From contig NW_020312054.1 in assembly GCF_002999335.1 (NCBI RefSeq), positions 62,001-126,000 of the forward strand: DNA of 64,000 nt. The letters are read 5' to 3'. This DNA comes from Cyclospora cayetanensis. Its lineage: Eukaryota > Apicomplexa > Conoidasida > Eucoccidiorida > Eimeriidae. A model generated the notes under the pieces. That model was not told where the DNA came from. It did not search any database and saw nothing but the letters and a program-made list of their open reading frames with translations. The position numbers and the translations under genes are program-made. Of the stretch, positions 42,701 to 54,172 are shown piece after piece (position 1 is the stretch's first letter; each line of letters begins with the position of its first letter).

Positions 42701-43212
42701 TCCAAAGGTGTGGGGTGTAGAATGTGTTTTTCCTGTAGCTAGTGCATGTAGTCTCAGGCCAGCACCTAGCTTCTGTGTTGCAGTGGGATGGCTAGCACTG
42801 TTGTTATGTGCAGCGGCACGGGGAGGAGTAGGCTGTTCACTGCACGTTGTGTCTGTTTCACTTGGATGCTCGTATATTAGCCATTGCAGTGGCAGTGTCT
42901 GAAAGCACAATTGGAGGACTGAGCGGCATCCTTCTTCAGGAGGGCCGGAGCACCTCTGAGTGGGTGTAGTTTTTTGATGTTTCGCTGTTGTACATAATGC
43001 AGCGTTTGCGCTGATGGTGCGCATTCGCTAATGCTGGTCTGCGTTGGCGATGTCCAGCTAGTGGGTTTTCGAAGCCATGTCTGCTTTGGGTGTGGGTACG
43101 GCTAAGCACCCAATGTGTCGTAGGTGTTGTTTGCTACCACTAGTCCTTTATGTGGTGGGGATGGGGTCTGAAGAATCTCGACCGCTTGTGCGTGTAGGGG
43201 ACTCCGGCAGGC
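39730..43212 (+). repeat. Exact two-unit duplication (1,776-bp offset)
   Basis: Bases 39730-41436 are identical by eye to 41506-43212 (1,707 bp, offset 1,776, i.e. two units). Just left of the identity there is a 3-bp (tcg) length difference at 39729 versus 41505. At the right the copies part at 41437 (t) versus 43213 (c). Distinctive shared variants include gtagtctcaggccagc and the tatgtggtggggatggggtc stretch. This is the largest recent duplication in the window. Assembly duplication would look the same and cannot be excluded from sequence alone. Confidence 0.93.
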
Positions 43213-46200
43213 CGTTGCTGAGTTGGCAGGTCCTCTGGAAGCTAGCGGCAATACGGTTCCTGTGCTTAAATTAATGTTGGTGAGATTATGCCGCATTGCA
43301 TGAGCTCAAAGAAACAATATCATTAGGGACAATATAATGGTTTATGTGATTATGGGGCCATGCCGAATTGCTGCTCAGTACAACGTGGAGGTTTGTTCTG
43401 TGGCATGTGGATGGAGAAGTCTTCAGCTGTATCCAGCGTATGGATGCCTATACGAGGTTGGCCATAAGACTAGAGTGGTTCTAGCACGAGCACATCAGCT
43501 ACCACTTGCTGTCGCTTTCATGCACAATTGATTTGGAGGCTGGCAAAGATTTGCACGCTGCATGAATCAGGCAGTACGCTCTTTGCATTCAAAGGTGTGG
43601 GGTGTAGTATGTGTGTTTTGCTGTAGCTAATGCATGTAGGCTGAGGCCAGCACCTAGCTTCTGTGCTGTAGTGGGATGGCTAGCGCTGCTGTTAGGTGCA
43701 GCGGCACGGCGAGCAGTAGACTGCCCACTGCACGTTGTCTCTGATTCATTAGGATGCCCCGATATTATCTATTGCAGTCGCCGTTGCTGAAAGCGACAAT
43801 TGTAGGACCGAGCAGCATCCTTGATCAGGAGAGCCTAGGCACCTTCCAGTGGCTATGGTTCTTTGATGCTTCGCGTTGTACATAATGCATCGTTTGCTCT
43901 GATGCTGCCCAATTGCTAATGTCTATCTGCGTTGGCAATTTCAGAAAGTAGGTTATGGAAGCCACGCGTGGTTTGGGTGTGGGTGCGGCTAAGCACCCAA
44001 TCTGTCGTAGGTGTTGGTTGCTACCACTGGTCCTTTACACTTGTGCTGCGGAGTGGTACTAGAAACATGCAGGCATTTGTGCGTTTAGCGGAGTCCGGGA
44101 GGACGATGCTGAGTTAGCAGGTGCTGTAGAAGGCAGTGGCAGTACCTTTCCTGTGCTTAAATCTGCGTTGGTGTCGTCATGTCGTATTGCATGTGCTCAA
44201 AGCAACAATTTCAATAGCAGCAATTGAACCATTTATGCGAATATGGGGCTAAGCAGAGTTCGTGCTTTATAAGCTGTAGAAGCTTGTTCTGTAACAAGTG
44301 ATTGTAGAAGTGGTCAGTTGTTTGCAGCGTATGGAGTCCCTATGCGATCTTGGCCACAACACTAGGGTAGTTCTAGCAAGAGCACATCAGCTAGCACTTG
44401 CTGTCGCCTTGATGCACAATTGATTTGGAGGCTGGCAAACATTTGCATGCTGCATGAATCAGTCAGTGCGCTCTTTGCATCGAAAGGTGTGAGGTGTAGA
44501 ATGTGTTTTTCCTGTAGCTAATGCATGTAGTCTCAGGCCAGCACCTAGCTTCTGTGCTGCAGTGGGATGGCTAGCACTGTTGTTATGTGCAGCGGCACGG
44601 GGAGGAGTAGGCTGTTCACTGCACTTCCTGTGTATTTCTCGTAGATGCTCATATCTTTTCTATTGCAGTGGCAGTATCTGAAAGCACAATTGGAGGACCG
44701 GGCGGCATCCTTCTTCAGGAGGGCCGGAGCACCTTTGAGTGGCTTTAGTTGTTTGATGCTTCGCTGTTGTACATAATGCAGCATTTGCGCTGATGTTGCG
44801 CATTTTCCTAATGTTCGTCTGCGTTGACGATTTACAGAAAGTGGGTTGTCGAAGCCATGTGCGGTTTGGGTGTGGGTGCGGCTAAGCAGCCAATGTGTCG
44901 TAGGTGTTTTTTGGTACCACAGGTCTTTTAGACTTGTGGTGGGGAGTGGTTCTGGAAGATCTCGACCGTTTGTCCGTGTAGGCGACTCCGGCAGGCTGAT
45001 GCTGAGTTGGCAGGTCCTCTGGAAGCCAGTGGCAGTCTGGTTCCTGTGCATAAATCTGCGTTGGTGTCGTCGTGTCGTATTGCATGTGCTCAAAGCAACA
45101 ATGTCAATAGCCGCAATAGAACCGCCTATGAGAGTATGGGGCAATGCCGAACTGCTGCTTTGTAAGATGTGAGGGCTTGTTCTGTGGCAAGTGTTTCAAA
45201 GAGTGGTCAGTTGTTTGCAGCGTATGCAATGCTTTTGCGAGCTTGGCCATAAGACTAGAGTGGTTCTAGCACGAGCACATCGCCTAGCACTTGCCGTCGC
45301 TTTGACGCTGAATTGATTTGGAGGATGGCAAACATTTGCACGCTGCATGAATCAGGCAGTGCGCTCTTTGCATCCAAAGGTGTGGGGTGTAGAGTGTGTT
45401 GATTCCTGTAGCTGATGCATGTCAGCTGAGGCCAGCACCTAGCTTCTGTGTTGCAGCGGGATGGCTAGTATTGTTGTTATGTACAGCAACACGGGCAGGG
45501 GGTAGGCTGCGCAGTGCACTCGATTTGCGTTTCACTAGGATGCTCACATATTATCTATTGCAGTGGCAGAATATGAAAGCACAATTGGATGTCCGAACGA
45601 CATCTTTGTTAAGCAGGGATTTAGCACCTTTGAGTAGCTTTAGTTCTTTGATGTTTTGCTGTCTCACTGAACGCAGGCTCTCCGCTGATGGTGCGCATTC
45701 GCTAATGTTCATCTGCGTTGGCGATGTCCAGCTAGTGGGTTGTGGAAGCCATGTGCGGTTTGGTTGTGGGCGCGGCTAAGCAGCCAATGTGTCGTAGGTG
45801 CTGTTTGGTACTACTGGTCCTTTAGACCTGTGGTGCGGAGTGTTACTGGAAACGTGCAGGCGCTTGTGCGTTTAGAGGCTCCCGGATGCCGTTGCTGAGT
45901 TGGCAGGTGCTGTGGAAGCCAGTGGCAGTCTGGTTCCTGTGCATAAATCTGCGTTGGTGTCGTCGTGTCGTATTGCATGTGCTCAATGCAACAATGTCAA
46001 TAACCGCAATAGAACCGATTGTGAGAGTATGAGGCCATGCCGAGCTGGTTCTCGGTCTGATGGAGAGGTTTGTTCCATTGCATGGGGATGGAGAAGTGGT
46101 CAGTTGTTTGCAGCGTATGCAATGCTTTTGCGAGCTTGGCCATAAGACTAGAGTGGTTCTAGCACGAGCGCATCAGCTAGCACTTGCTGTCGCTTTGATG

Positions 46201-47385
46201 CGGAGTTGATTTAGAGGCTGGGAAACATTTGCACGCTGCATGGCTCAGGAAGTACGCTCTTTGCATCCAAAATTATGGGGTGTAGTATGTGTTTTTTGCT
46301 GTAGCTAATGCATGTAGGCTTGGGCCAGCACCTAGCTTCTGTGCTGCAGTGGGATTGCTGACACTGTTGTTATGTGTAGCCGCGAACGGGAAGGATTAGG
46401 CTGCCCACTACACTCGATGCGCGTTTCACTAGGATGCTCAATATTATCTATTGCAGAGGCAGCAGCTCAAAAGGACAATTGTAGGCCCGAGCGGCATCCT
46501 TGTTTTTGCGGTATTAAGCACCTTCGAGTGGCTATGGTTCTTTAATGTTTTGCTGTTGTACACAATGCAGCGTTTGCGCTGATGGTGCGCATTTGCTAAT
46601 GCCAGTTTGCGTTGGCGATTTTTAGAAAGTGGGTTGTGGAAGCCCTGTTCGGTTTGAGTGTGGGTGTGGCCAAGCAGCCAATGTGTCGTAGGTGCTGTCT
46701 GGTACTACTGGTCCTTTCCACTTGTTGTTTGGAGTGCAAATGGAAGCCTGCAGGCGTTTGTGGGTTAAGTTGAGTTCGGCAGGCCGTTGCTGAGTTGGCA
46801 GGTCCTGTGAAAGCCAGTGGCAGTACGGTTCCTCTGCTTAAATCTGCGTCGGTGTCGTCGTGTCGTTTTGCATGTGCTCAAAGCAACAATGTTAGTAACT
46901 CCAGTAGAATCAATTATGCGAGTATCGGGCTATGCCGAATCGGTTCGTCATATGATGTAGAGGCTTGTTCTATGGCAAGTGTTTGGAGAAGTGGTCAGTT
47001 GTTTGCAGCGTATGGAATCCCTATGCGAGCTTGGGCATAAGACTAGAGTGGTTCTAGCACGAGCACATCAGCTAGCTCTTGCCGTCGCTTTGACGCGGAA
47101 TTGATTTGGAGGCTGGCAAACATTTGCATGCTGCATGGTTCAGTCAGTGCGCTCTTTGCATCCAAAGATGTGGGCTGTAGAATGTGTTTTTTCCTGTAGC
47201 TAGTGCATGTAGGCTGAGGCAGGCAACTAGCTTCTGTGTTGCAGTGGGATGGCTAGCACTGTTGCTATGTGCGTTTGCACGGGCAGCAGTAGGCTGTTCA
47301 CTGCACTCGATGTGTTTCACTAGGATGCTCATATCTTATCCATTGCTGTGGCAGAATATGAAAGTACAATTGGAAGATCGCGACA

Positions 47386-47402
47386 TATCCTTGTTAAGGA
47401 TA
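47386..47402. repeat. Perfect palindrome in satellite variant
   Basis: TATCCTT-GTT-AAGGATA follows tcgcgaca. It is the first copy in the right-edge subfamily. The next unit keeps the left arm (48275) but has a broken right arm (aagaaaa). Confidence 0.9.
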
Positions 47403-49162
47403 AGCACCTTCAAGTGGCTGGAGTTCTTTGATGCTTTGCTGTTGTACATAATGCAGCGTTTGCGCTGATGGTGCGCATTTTCCCAATGTTCGTCTGCGTT
47501 GGCGATTTTCAGCGAGTGGGTTGTAGAAGCCATGTGCGGTTTGGGTGTGGGTGCAGCTAAGCAGCCAATGTGTCGTAGGTGTTCCTTGGTACTACTGGTC
47601 CTTTACAATTGTGGTGCGGAGCGTTACTGGTGACTTGCAGGCCCTTGTGGGTTTAGGGGACTCCGTGAGGCCGTTGCTGACTTGGCAGGTCCTGTGGAAG
47701 CCAGTGGCAGTCTAGTTCCTGTGCACAAATCTGCGTTGGCGTGGTCGTGTCATATTGCATGTGCTCAAAGCAACAATGTCAATAGCAGTAGTAGAACCGC
47801 TTACGTGAGTATGGGTCTATGCGGACTTGGGGCATCATATGATATAGAGGCTTGTTCTGTGGCAAGTGTTTGAAAGAGTGATCAGTTGTTTCCAGCGTAT
47901 GGAATGCTTATGCGTCCTTGGCCATAAGACTAGAGTGGTTCTAGCACACGCACATCAGCTAGCACTTGCTGTCGCTTTGATGCGGAACTGACTTGGAGGC
48001 TGGCAAACATTTGAATGCTGCATGACTCAGGAAGTACGCTCCTTCCACCCAAAGTTGTGCTGTGTAGAATATGATTTTTCCTGTAGCTAATGCATGTAGG
48101 CTGAGGCCAGCAACTAGCTGCTGTGTTGCAGTGGTATGGCTAGCACTGTTGTCATGTGCAGCGCCACCGGCAGGAGTAGGCTGTTAACTGCACTAGATGT
48201 ATGTTTCACTTAAATGCTAATATATTAGCCATTGCAATGTCCCAATCTGAAAGCACGATTCAAGGATCGCGACATATCCTTGTTAAGAAAACGCACCTTC
48301 GAGTGGCTATGGTTCTTTGATGTTTCGCCGTGATACATAATGCAGCGTTTGCGCTGATGATGCGCTTTTGCTAATGTTCGTCTGCGCTGGCGATTTTTAG
48401 AAGGTGGGTTGTGGAAGCCATGTGCGGTTTGGGTGTGGGTGCAGTTAAGCAACCAATGTGTCGTAGGTGTTGTTTGGTACTACTGCTCCTTTACACTTGT
48501 GGTGCGGAGTGTTACTGAAGACTCGCAGGTGTTTGTGCGTTTAGGGGACTGCGGGAGGCCGTTGCTGAGTTGGCAGGTCCTGTGAAAGCCAGTGGTAGTC
48601 TGGTTCCTGTGCCTTAATCAGCGTTGGTGTCGTCGTGCCGTATTGCATGTGCTCAAAGCAACAATGTCAATAGCCGCAATACAACCGCTTATGAGAGTAT
48701 GGAGCAATGCCGAACTGCTGCTTCGTAAGATGTGGCGGTTCGTTGGATCGCATGTGGATGGCGGAATTGTCTCTTGTTTCCAGCGTATGGAACCCGTATC
48801 CGAGCTTGGCCATAAGACTAGAGTGTTTCTAGCACACGCACATCAGCTAGCTCTTGCTGTTGCTTTGATGCGGAACTGGTTTGGAGGCTGGCAAACATTT
48901 GCATGCTGCATGACTCAGGCAGTGCGCTCTTTGCATGCAAAGGTGTGGGCTGTAGAATGTGTTTTTTCCTGTAGCTAATGCATGTAGGCTGAGGCCAGCA
49001 ACTAGCTGCTGTGTTGCAGTGGTATGGCTAGCATTGTTGTCATGTGCGTTCGCACGGGCAGCAGTAGGTCGACTACTGCACTGAATGTGTGTTTCACTAG
49101 GATGCTCATATATTAGCCATTGCTGTGGCAGAATATGAAAGCTCAATTGGAGGATCGCGACA

Positions 49163-49179
49163 TATCCTTGTAAAGGATA
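49163..49179. repeat. Perfect palindrome, loop variant
   Basis: TATCCTT-GTA-AAGGATA: the loop base has changed but both arms are intact. A related copy at 51793 (TATGCTT-GTA-AAGGATA) has one arm mismatch. Confidence 0.88.
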
Positions 49180-52100
49180 AGCACCTTCGAGTGGCTATGG
49201 TTCTTAGATGTTTCGCTGTTGTACATAATGCAGCGTTTGCGCTGATGGTGCGCTTTTGCTAATGTTCATCTGCGTTGGCGATGTCCAGCTAGTGGGTTGT
49301 GGAAGCCATGTGCGGTTTGGGTGTGGGTGCAGATAAGCAGCCAATGTGCCGTAGGTGTTGTTTGCTACCGCTGGTCCTTTACAGTTGTGGTGCGGAGTGT
49401 TACTGGAGACTCTCAGGTGTTTGTGCGTTTAGGGGACTCCGAGAGGCCGTTGCTGAGTTGGCAGGTCCTGTGAAAGCCAGTGGCAGTCTGGTTCCTGTGC
49501 CTTAATCAGCGTTGGTGTCGTCGTGTCGTATTGCATGTGCTCAAAGCAACAATATCAATAACAGCAGTAGAACTGACTATGCGCGTATGGGCTACACCCA
49601 ACAGGTGCTTTGTATGACGTAGAGGCTTGTTTCATGACATGTGTTTGGAGAAGTGGTCAGCTGTTTCCAGTGTAGGAAATCCCGATGCGAGCTTGGCCAT
49701 AAGACTAGAGTGGTTCTAGCACGAGCACATCAGCTAGCACTTGCTGTTGCTTTGATGCGGAATTGATTTGGAGGCTGGCAAACATTTGCATGCTTCATGA
49801 CTCAGGAAGTACGCTCTTTGCATGCAAAGGTGTGGGCTGTAGAATGTGTTTTTCCTGTAGCTAGTGCATGTAGGCTGAGGCCAGCAACTAGCTTCTGTGT
49901 TGCAGTGGGATGGCTAGCACTGTTGTCATGTGCAGCGGCACGGGGAGGAGTAGGCTGCGCATTGCATTCGATGTGTGTTTCACTAGGATGTTCACATATT
50001 AGCCATTGCTGTGGCAGAAGCTTAAAGCACAATTGGAGGATCGCGACACATCCGTGTTCAGCAGAGCCTGAGCTCCTTAGAGTGGATGTAGTTCTTTGAT
50101 GTTTCGCCGTGATACATAATGCAGCGTTTGCGCTGATGGTGTGCATTTGATAATGTTCATCTGCGTTGGCGATGTCCAGCTAGTGGGTTGTGGAAGCCAT
50201 GTGCGGTTTGGGTGTGGGTGCAGATAAGCAGCCAATGTGCCGTAGGTGTTGTTTGGCACTACTGCTCCTTTACACTTGTGGTGCGGAGTGTTACTGGAGA
50301 CTCGCAGGTGTTTGTGCGTTTAGGGGACTCCGTGAGGCCGTTGCTGAGTTGGCAGGTCCTGTGAAAGCCAGTGGCAGTCTGGTTCCTGTGCATAAATCTG
50401 CGTTGGTGTCGTCGTGTCGTATTGCATGTGCTCAAAGCAACAATGTAAGTACCTCCAGTAGAATGGCTTATGTGAGTATGGGGCCATACCGAATCGGTGC
50501 GTATTCCGTGCCGTCTTTTTAGAGAAGTGGTCAGTTGTTTCCAGCGTATGGATTCCGTATCCGAGCTTGGCCATAAGACTAGAGTGGTTCTAGCACAAGC
50601 ACATCGGCTAGCACTTGCTGTCACTTTGACGCGGAATTGATTTGGAGGCTGGCAAACATTTGCATGCTGCATGACTCAGGAAGTACGCTCCTTGCATGCA
50701 AAGGTGTGGGCTGTAGAATGTGTTTTTCCTGTAGCTAATGCATGTAGGCTGAGGCCAGCAACTAGCTTCTGCGTTGCAGTGGGATGGCTAGCACTGTTGT
50801 CATGTGCAGCGCCACCGGCAGGAGTAGGCTGTTCACTGCATTCGATGTGTGTTTCACTAGGATGTTCATATATTATGCGTTGCAGTGGCAGAATATGAAA
50901 GCACAATTGGAGGATGGCGACCTACCCTTGTTTAGGATATGCACCTTCGAGTGGCTATGGTTCTTTGATGTTTCGCCGTGGTACATAATTCAGCATTTGT
51001 GCTGATGATGCGCATTTTCCTAATGTTCGTCTGCGTTGACGATTTACAGAAAGTGGGTTGTGGAAGACATGTGCGGTTTGGGTGTGGGTGCATTTAGGCA
51101 GCCAATGTCTCGTAGGTGCTGTTTAGAACTACTGGTCCTTTACACTTGTGGTGCGGAGTGTTACTGGTGACGTGCAGACGTTTGTGCGTTTAGGGGACTG
51201 CGGGAGGCTGTTGCTGAGTTGGCAGGTCCTGTGGAAGCCAGTGGCAGTCTGATTCCTGTGCATAAATCTGCGTTGGTGTCGTTTTGTCGTATTGCATGTG
51301 CTCAAAGCAACAATGTGAGCAGCAGCAATAGAAACGCGTATGTGAGTATCGGTCTATGCAGATCTGATGCTTGTTCTGTGGCATGTGTTTGGAGAAGTGG
51401 TCAGTTGTTTTCAGCGTGTGGAATCCGTATCCGAGCTTGGCCATAAGACTAGAGTGGTTCTAGCACGAGCACATCAGCTAGCACTTGCTGTCGCTTTGAT
51501 GCGGAATTGATTTGGAGGCTGGCAAACATTTGTACGCTGCATGACTCAGGCAGTGCGCTCTTTGCATGCAAAGGTGTGGGCTGTAGAATGTGTTTTTTCT
51601 GTAGCTAATGCATGTAGGCTGAGGCCAGCACCTAGTTTCTGTGTTGCAGTGGGATGGCTAGCACTGTTGTTATGTGCAGCGGCAGGGGCAGCAGTAGGTT
51701 GACTACTGCACTGAATGTGTGTTTCACTTGGATGCGCAGAGATTATCTATGGCAGTGGCAAAAGCTGAAACCACAGTTCGACGATCGCGACATATGCTTG
51801 TAAAGGATAAGCACCTTCGAGTGGCTATGGTTCTTAGATGTTTCGCTGTTGCATATAATGCAGCGTTTGCGCTGATGGTGCGCTTTTGCTAATGTTCGTC
51901 TGCGTTGGCGATTTTCAGCGAGTAGGTTGTGGAATCCATGTGCGGTTTGGGTGTGGGTGCGGCTAAGCAGCCAATATGCCGTAGGTGTTGCTTACAACTA
52001 CTGGTCGTTTAGACGTGCGTTGCGGAGTGTTACTGGAGACTCGCAGGCGTTTGTGCGTTTAGGGCTCTCCGGCAGGACGAAGCTGAGTTGGCAGATGCTG

Positions 52101-52662
52101 TGGAAGACACTGGTAGTCCGGCTTCTGTGCTTAAATCTGCGTTGGTGTCGTCGTGTCGCATTGCATGTGCGCAGAGCAATAATATCAATAATGGAAATAG
52201 AACCGCTTATGTGAGTAAGGGTCTATGCAGAACTGGTGCTTGTTCTGTGGCATGTGGATGGAGAAGTGGCCGGTTGTTTTCAGCGTATGGAATCCGTATC
52301 CGAGCTTGGCCATAAGACTAGAGTGGTTCTAGCACGAGCACATCAGCTAGCACTTACTGTCGCTTTGATGCGGAATTGATTTGGAGGCGGGCAAACATTT
52401 GCATGCTGCATGACTCAGGCAGTGCGCTCTTTGCATCCAAAGGTGTGAGGTGTAGAATGTGTTTTTTCGTGTAGCTAATGCATGTAGGCCGAGGCCAGCA
52501 CCTAGTTTCTGTGTTGCAGTGGGCTGGCTAGCACTGTTGCTATGTGCATTTGCAGCGGGAGGAGCATGCCGCGCACTGCACTCGATGTGTGTTTCACTTG
52601 GATGCGCAGAGATTATCTATTGCAGTGGCAAAAGCTGAAAGCACAGCTGGAGGATTGCGACA

Positions 52663-52679
52663 TATCCTTGTTAAGGATA
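52663..52679. repeat. Perfect palindrome in satellite variant
   Basis: TATCCTT-GTT-AAGGATA is in the last full unit before the edge. In the diverged edge unit the corresponding sequence is gcattcttgttaaggagagc, which keeps only part of it. Confidence 0.88.
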
Positions 52680-53370
52680 AGCACCTTGGAGTGGCTATGG
52701 TTCTTTGATGTTTCGCTGTTGTACATGATGCTGCGTTTGCGCTGATGGTGCGCTTTTGCTCATGCCGATCTGCGTTGGCGATTTTCAGCAAGTGGGTTGT
52801 GGAAGCCATGTGCGGTTTGGGTGTGGAAGCAGATAAACAGCCAATGTCTCGTAGGTGCTGTTTGGTACTACTGGTCCTTTACACTTGTGGTGCGGAGTGT
52901 TACTGGCGACATGCAGACGTTTGTGCGTTTAGGGGACTGCGGGAGGCTGTTGCTGAGTTGGCAGGTCCTGTGGAAGCCAGTGGCAGTCTGATTCCTGTGC
53001 ATAAATCTGCGTTGGTGTCGTTTTGTCGTATTGCATGTGCTCAACGCAACAATGTGAGCAGTAGCAATAGAACCGCTTGTGTGAGTATGAGGCTAAGCAG
53101 AACTGCTTCTTTTTCTGTGGCATGTGTTTGGAGAAGTGGTCGGTTGTTTTCAGCGTATGGAATCCGTATCCGAGCTTGGCCATAAGACTAGAGTGGTTCT
53201 AGCACGAGCGCTTCAGCTAGCACTTGCTGTCGCTTTGATGCGGAACTGATTTGGAGGCTGGCAAACATTTGCATGCTGCATGGTTCAGGCAGTGCGCTTT
53301 TTGCATTTAAAGGTGTGGGATATAGAATGTTTTTTTCCGTGTAGCTAATGCATGTAGGCTGAGGCCAGCA

Positions 53371-54172
53371 CCTAGTTTCTGTGTTGCAGTGGGATGGCTA
53401 GCACTGTTGCTATGTGCGTTTGCACGGGCAGCAGTAGGCTGCGCACTGCACTCAATTGTTTTTAGTTGGATGCTCAGATATTATGTACTGCAGTGGCAGA
53501 ATCTGAAAACGACAATTGGAGGGCCGAGGCGCATTCTTGTTAAGGAGAGCCTGAGCACGTTGAAGTATCTGTATGTTTTTCACGTTTCTCTGCTGTAGAT
53601 TGCGCTACATATGCGGTAAATGTTGCGCCTTTGCTCATGCCAATCTCTGTCGGCTATGTCCAGCAAGTGGGTTGCGCAAGCCAATTGCGGTTCGGGTTTG
53701 GTTTAGCGGGAGCAGCCAATGTGTCGTAGGTGTTGTTTGGCAGTACGGGCGCCTTAGATTTGTGCTCAGGGCTTTTCGGTTCAGCCACGCAGTCGTCAGT
53801 GGGTATTATGCAATTTCGGTAGAATGTTGTTGAGTCGGCGGTGTCTGTGATAGCCACTGAAGAATGCGGGTCTTCTGAGTAAAGCTGTTTAGGTGTCGTC
53901 TTTTAGCATTGCATGTGCTCGGAGGAGCAAAGTCCTTACCATACATTGCATTGGATATGCGGGTATGGAGCCAAGCAGAGTGGTGCTTCATTAGATGTGG
54001 GATGTTGTTCCCTGGCTCGTTTTTGGAGCAGTACTCATTTGCTTTCAGCGTTTAGAGTTTCGATAAGCGTTTCCCGCAGCAATCGAGTGCTTCTAGCACG
54101 CTCATATTGCCTAGTGTCCATGCGTCCACGCTGAGTCGATTTGGGGGCTGTCAAGCGTTCGCAAGGTGCATG
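53371..54172 (+). repeat. Diverged terminal satellite unit at array edge
   Basis: This last unit starts with near-consensus sequence (gtgttgcagtgggatggcta at about 53381) and stays alignable at landmarks such as cagccaatgtgtcgtaggtg near 53713 and attgcatgtgctc near 53908. Mismatches and small indels become far denser than in any internal unit. The last recognisable piece is gtcaagcgttcgcaaggtgc near 54150, equivalent to the ggcaaacatttgcacgctgc segment of normal units. The usual end of the monomer never appears, and sequence after about 54172 is unrelated. Progressive decay of the outermost unit is the known signature of a satellite edge that no longer takes part in homogenisation. The exact end point is approximate. 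Confidence 0.9.

Larger units (their letters stand above)
1..53370 (+). repeat. Satellite array, about 60 tandem units of ~889 bp
   Basis: A single head-to-tail array fills this span. The landmark cctagcttctgtgctgcag (with small variants) recurs at 1, 895, 1782, 2671, 3563, 4458, 5351, 6244, 7148, 8040, 8920, 9809, 10701, 11594, 12484, 13374, 14268, 15160, 16055, 16955, 17847, 18740, 19632, 20525, 21417, 22305, 23196, 24091, 24988, 25882, 26775, 27664, 28550, 29425, 30297, 31191, 32085, 32980, 33873, 34766, 35660, 36530, 37425, 38319, 39207, 40097, 40989, 41873, 42765, 43653, 44544, 45438, 46331, 47226, 48113, 49001, 49887, 50761, 51631, 52501 and 53371. That is 60 complete units, 870-904 bp each. 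All are in one orientation with no foreign insertion seen. Open frames inside are short, start at arbitrary places and occur on both strands, so I treat the array as noncoding. The left end is cut by the window. I do not recognise the satellite family. Confidence 0.97.
47226..53370 (+). repeat. Right-edge satellite subfamily, 870-888 bp units
   Basis: The seven units before the edge measure 887, 888, 886, 874, 870, 870 and 870 bp. In place of the usual gaccgagcagcatccttg and its following bases they mostly carry a shorter variant with tcgcgacatatccttg (or a close derivative) before the gcacctt stretch. They also use ctgaggccag and often agtatgaaagc-like forms. The same variant block appears in only two units further left (27664 and 35660 units). 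The shortening is therefore concentrated at the array margin. Confidence 0.85.

Noticed and set aside
1..53370. Array as rDNA spacer, 5S, spliced-leader or snRNA gene cluster
   Set aside because: I found no 5S, 18S/28S, spliced-leader or snRNA-like sequence in the monomer and no convincing tRNA A/B box pair. The tggccataagac and ggttctagc segments fit the Pol III boxes poorly.
1..53370. Plant-type telomere motif TTTAGGG in the gcgtttaggggactccgg segment of each unit
   Set aside because: It occurs only once per unit and never in tandem, so it is not telomeric repeat.
1..53370. CENP-B box
   Set aside because: The ttcgagtggctgtag segment has the TTCG start but lacks the required downstream A and CGGG, and I found no other match.
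1..53370. CRISPR array
   Set aside because: The repeat has a long ~889-bp continuous unit without alternating short repeats and unique spacers.
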